NCBI GenBank assembly: GCA_002428885.1
Contig: DIYE01000341.1
Location: 1 to 5,718 of the forward strand
Reading direction: 5' to 3'
DNA: 5,718 bases
Source: Alphaproteobacteria bacterium UBA6062
GTDB taxonomy: Bacteria > Pseudomonadota > Alphaproteobacteria > Sneathiellales > Sneathiellaceae
Shown here: positions 4,638-5,718 of the stretch, in pieces
Layout of the letters: every line of letters begins with the position of its first letter
How positions within the stretch are numbered: position 1 is the stretch's first letter
Notes under the pieces: model-generated
Told to the model about the DNA's origin: nothing
Seen by the model: only the letters and a program-made list of their open reading frames with translations
Databases searched by the model: none
Made by a program: the position numbers and the translations under genes

Positions 4638-4940
4638 TTAACCTCTGACGCGGTTGAAAGCGAAATTATCCGCATACGCTTTGATATTCAACTTTCTTTC
4701 ACGCGGCTCGAAAACGGAATAGTCGATGCCGTTTGCCTCGCAATAGGCGATCGCACTTTCTTTGTCATCGAATTTTAGACTGACCTGGGAGGTCATATCA
4801 CTGGAGCCTGTCCAGCCCATCAGCGGATCACCGCTCCGGGCTGTCATAGGCGTATAGTCAAGACGCCACTTCTTCATATTGCGGCGTCCGGACTGCATCG
4901 CATTTTTTGCGGGCCTGTAAATTCTGGCTTTCAGACTCAT
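4638..4940 (-). CDS. NDUFS4-type accessory subunit of respiratory complex I (ETC complex I subunit)
   Basis: This 100-residue protein matches the alphaproteobacterial homologue of mitochondrial NDUFS4. The landmarks are ARIYRPAKNAMQSGR (5-19), KKWRLDY, DPLMGWTGSSD (38-48), a beta strand QVSLKF, helix KESAIAYCEANGI (60-72) and YADNF (89-93). In the family it is a peripheral subunit of NADH:ubiquinone oxidoreductase that sits by the matrix/cytoplasmic arm and supports assembly and stability. Relatives often end with a short PWTH-like tail; this one stops at NRVRG. Only 6 bases separate it from the end of the PA14 gene, and its only ribosome binding candidate, GGGAAA, overlaps that gene's last codons. 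Translation is therefore probably coupled. This is an ordinary host gene marking the chromosomal side of the element. Confidence 0.95.
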   Translation of the reverse strand: MSLKARIYRPAKNAMQSGRRNMKKWRLDYTPMTARSGDPLMGWTGSSDMTSQVSLKFDDKESAIAYCEANGIDYSVFEPRERKLNIKAYADNFAFNRVRG

Positions 4941-4946
4941 TTCACA

Positions 4947-5558
4947 TCATTTCCCGATATGTGCAAATGCCTTTGCCGGCACATAGTCAATTTCTTCCGG
5001 TCCAGGAGGATCCCAGTAGAGCTCCAATGTCGCCGTATTCTTTTTCTCAAAATAGAGAACACGCACCGGATACCAGCCTGGTTCGGAAATCTCAAGCGTT
5101 ATTTCATCGGAAAACCGATCCGCATGCACTTCCGGATCCTCATGGATCAACTTGTCTCCAATGGTCAGTCTAACACCGTCATTGGAATGAACCATCACAG
5201 TATAATTGCCAGACCTTTCGAAATTGATAAAGCCTGTGATATCGGCTCCAACAAGGTCCTGGGTCGTCGTCGTCAGGACATTCCCGGTTCCTACCTGATA
5301 ATTCAGCATCGGGATCGGCGTCCCGGCCTTACCTTTCTCATATTCCATCCATTCTTCAAGCTGACGAATGCTGTCGAATTTTGCCCCGTAATACTGAACT
5401 GCCAGTCCCGGCTTCAACTGTCCGGAAGCAGGTTGTGGACTAGCCGGTTTTAATCCGTTAATGGCACCAGCATATGAAGTCATCGGGAATGCCGTGAGGC
5501 ACAGTCCCAAAAAACCAATCCGACACAAATTATGCGCCGTTCCCTTTTTTCCCGTCAT
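4947..5558 (-). CDS. Secreted PA14-domain protein
   Basis: This 203-residue protein has a signal peptide: a basic N-terminus (KK, R13), hydrophobic core IGFLGLCLTAF and a likely cut after Ser-Tyr-Ala30. The mature part fits a single PA14 beta-barrel domain. It opens with GLAVQYYG (51-58), has the strand GFINFERSGNYTVMVHSNDG (109-128) with its typical SNDG turn and VRLTIGDKLI after it, then GWYPVRVLYFE, and closes with LELYWDPPG. PA14 domains bind carbohydrates or other ligands outside the cytoplasm. The ligand is unknown, and no enzymatic domain is attached. GGAGG (5563-5567) lies 4 bases before ATG 5558. It is the first gene of a unit with the complex I subunit, an unexpected partner. I know no established link between the two. 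Confidence 0.85.
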   Translation of the reverse strand: MTGKKGTAHNLCRIGFLGLCLTAFPMTSYAGAINGLKPASPQPASGQLKPGLAVQYYGAKFDSIRQLEEWMEYEKGKAGTPIPMLNYQVGTGNVLTTTTQDLVGADITGFINFERSGNYTVMVHSNDGVRLTIGDKLIHEDPEVHADRFSDEITLEISEPGWYPVRVLYFEKKNTATLELYWDPPGPEEIDYVPAKAFAHIGK

Positions 5559-5589
5559 AACGCCTCCCCGAGATAGAGGTTTTTCTCCG

Positions 5590-5617
5590 TTTATAATTTA
5601 TGATGCTTGTAAGACAA
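5590..5617 (-). promoter_or_regulatory. Promoter of the PA14 / complex I subunit unit
   Basis: On the minus strand, TTGTCT (5617-5612, four of six) and TATAAA (5595-5590, five of six) are separated by 16 bases. The start would fall near 5583, with a leader of about 25 bases ahead of ATG 5558. None of the inverted repeats found in the phage-like part occurs here. Confidence 0.45.
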
Positions 5618-5676
5618 ATAAAAGACGGATTTTCAGGTCAAGTGTGAGACTCATGCTCGTTTCAGGCCTAAGAGAC

Positions 5677-5715
5677 AAAAAAGCTCTTCAGATCATCTGA
5701 CCTGAAGAGCTTTTT
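5677..5715. terminator. Terminator hairpin, usable in both directions
   Basis: GCTCTTCAG (5683-5691) pairs with CTGAAGAGC (5702-5710) around a 10-base loop. The flanks are AAAAAA and TTTTT, so a T-run follows the stem on either strand. It separates the PA14 promoter from whatever lies beyond the window. The gene it serves is not visible. Confidence 0.8.
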
Positions 5716-5718
5716 GTT

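Noticed and set aside
4959..5453. Plus-strand 164-codon ORF
   Set aside because: It is the antisense of the PA14 gene, whose signal peptide, domain motifs and ribosome binding site are clear.
1..5718. CRISPR array, insertion sequence or direct-repeat array
   Set aside because: No regularly spaced direct repeats, transposase motifs or terminal inverted repeats were found in reading both strands.

Overview
The window looks like moderate-GC alphaproteobacterial chromosome containing part of a phage-derived or satellite-like element next to ordinary host genes. The lineage call rests on a host gene for the NDUFS4-type accessory subunit of respiratory complex I, a small protein resembling the C-terminal part of the alphaproteobacterial regulator GcrA, and a tRNA-Arg(TCT) gene with an encoded CCA end.

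Layout. Positions 1-950, all minus strand: the N-terminal part of a phage-type HD phosphohydrolase whose HD motif is lost (cut by the window edge), a possible 24-codon ORF, and a 65-residue unknown protein with a promoter and two inverted repeats in front of it. Positions 947-1643, minus: a LexA/CI-like repressor (helix-turn-helix plus S24 domain) with its own promoter. Positions 1663-1920: AT-rich spacer and a rightward promoter region with two inverted repeats. Positions 1920-4438, plus strand: the GcrA-like small zinc-type protein in the place where cro usually sits, a large coiled-coil protein with two membrane segments, and a protein resembling phage tail terminators. Positions 4503-5595, minus: a host unit of PA14-domain secreted protein, complex I subunit and tRNA-Arg, closed by a strong terminator. 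A second terminator hairpin ends the window.

How it fits together. Seven related inverted repeats lie at or close to the promoters of the phage-like part. Four have half-sites ACGGYA/TRCCGT separated by 4 bases (762-777, 1810-1825, 2068-2083, 3833-3848). Two have the same half-sites turned outward (824-838, 1840-1854). One is degraded and overlaps the repressor's own -10 box (1628-1643). I infer that the repressor binds these sites, represses its own gene and both arms, and is inactivated by RecA-stimulated self-cleavage, because Ser137, Lys174 and an Ala95-Gly96 cleavage pair are all present. The most distant site covers the -35 box of the tail-terminator-like gene, so that orphan structural gene appears to belong to the same regulon.

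No integrase, replication gene or attachment-site duplication is visible, so the element type (prophage remnant, satellite or defence island) remains open. The 3' end of tRNA-Arg faces the element, as it would if the tRNA were the integration site.
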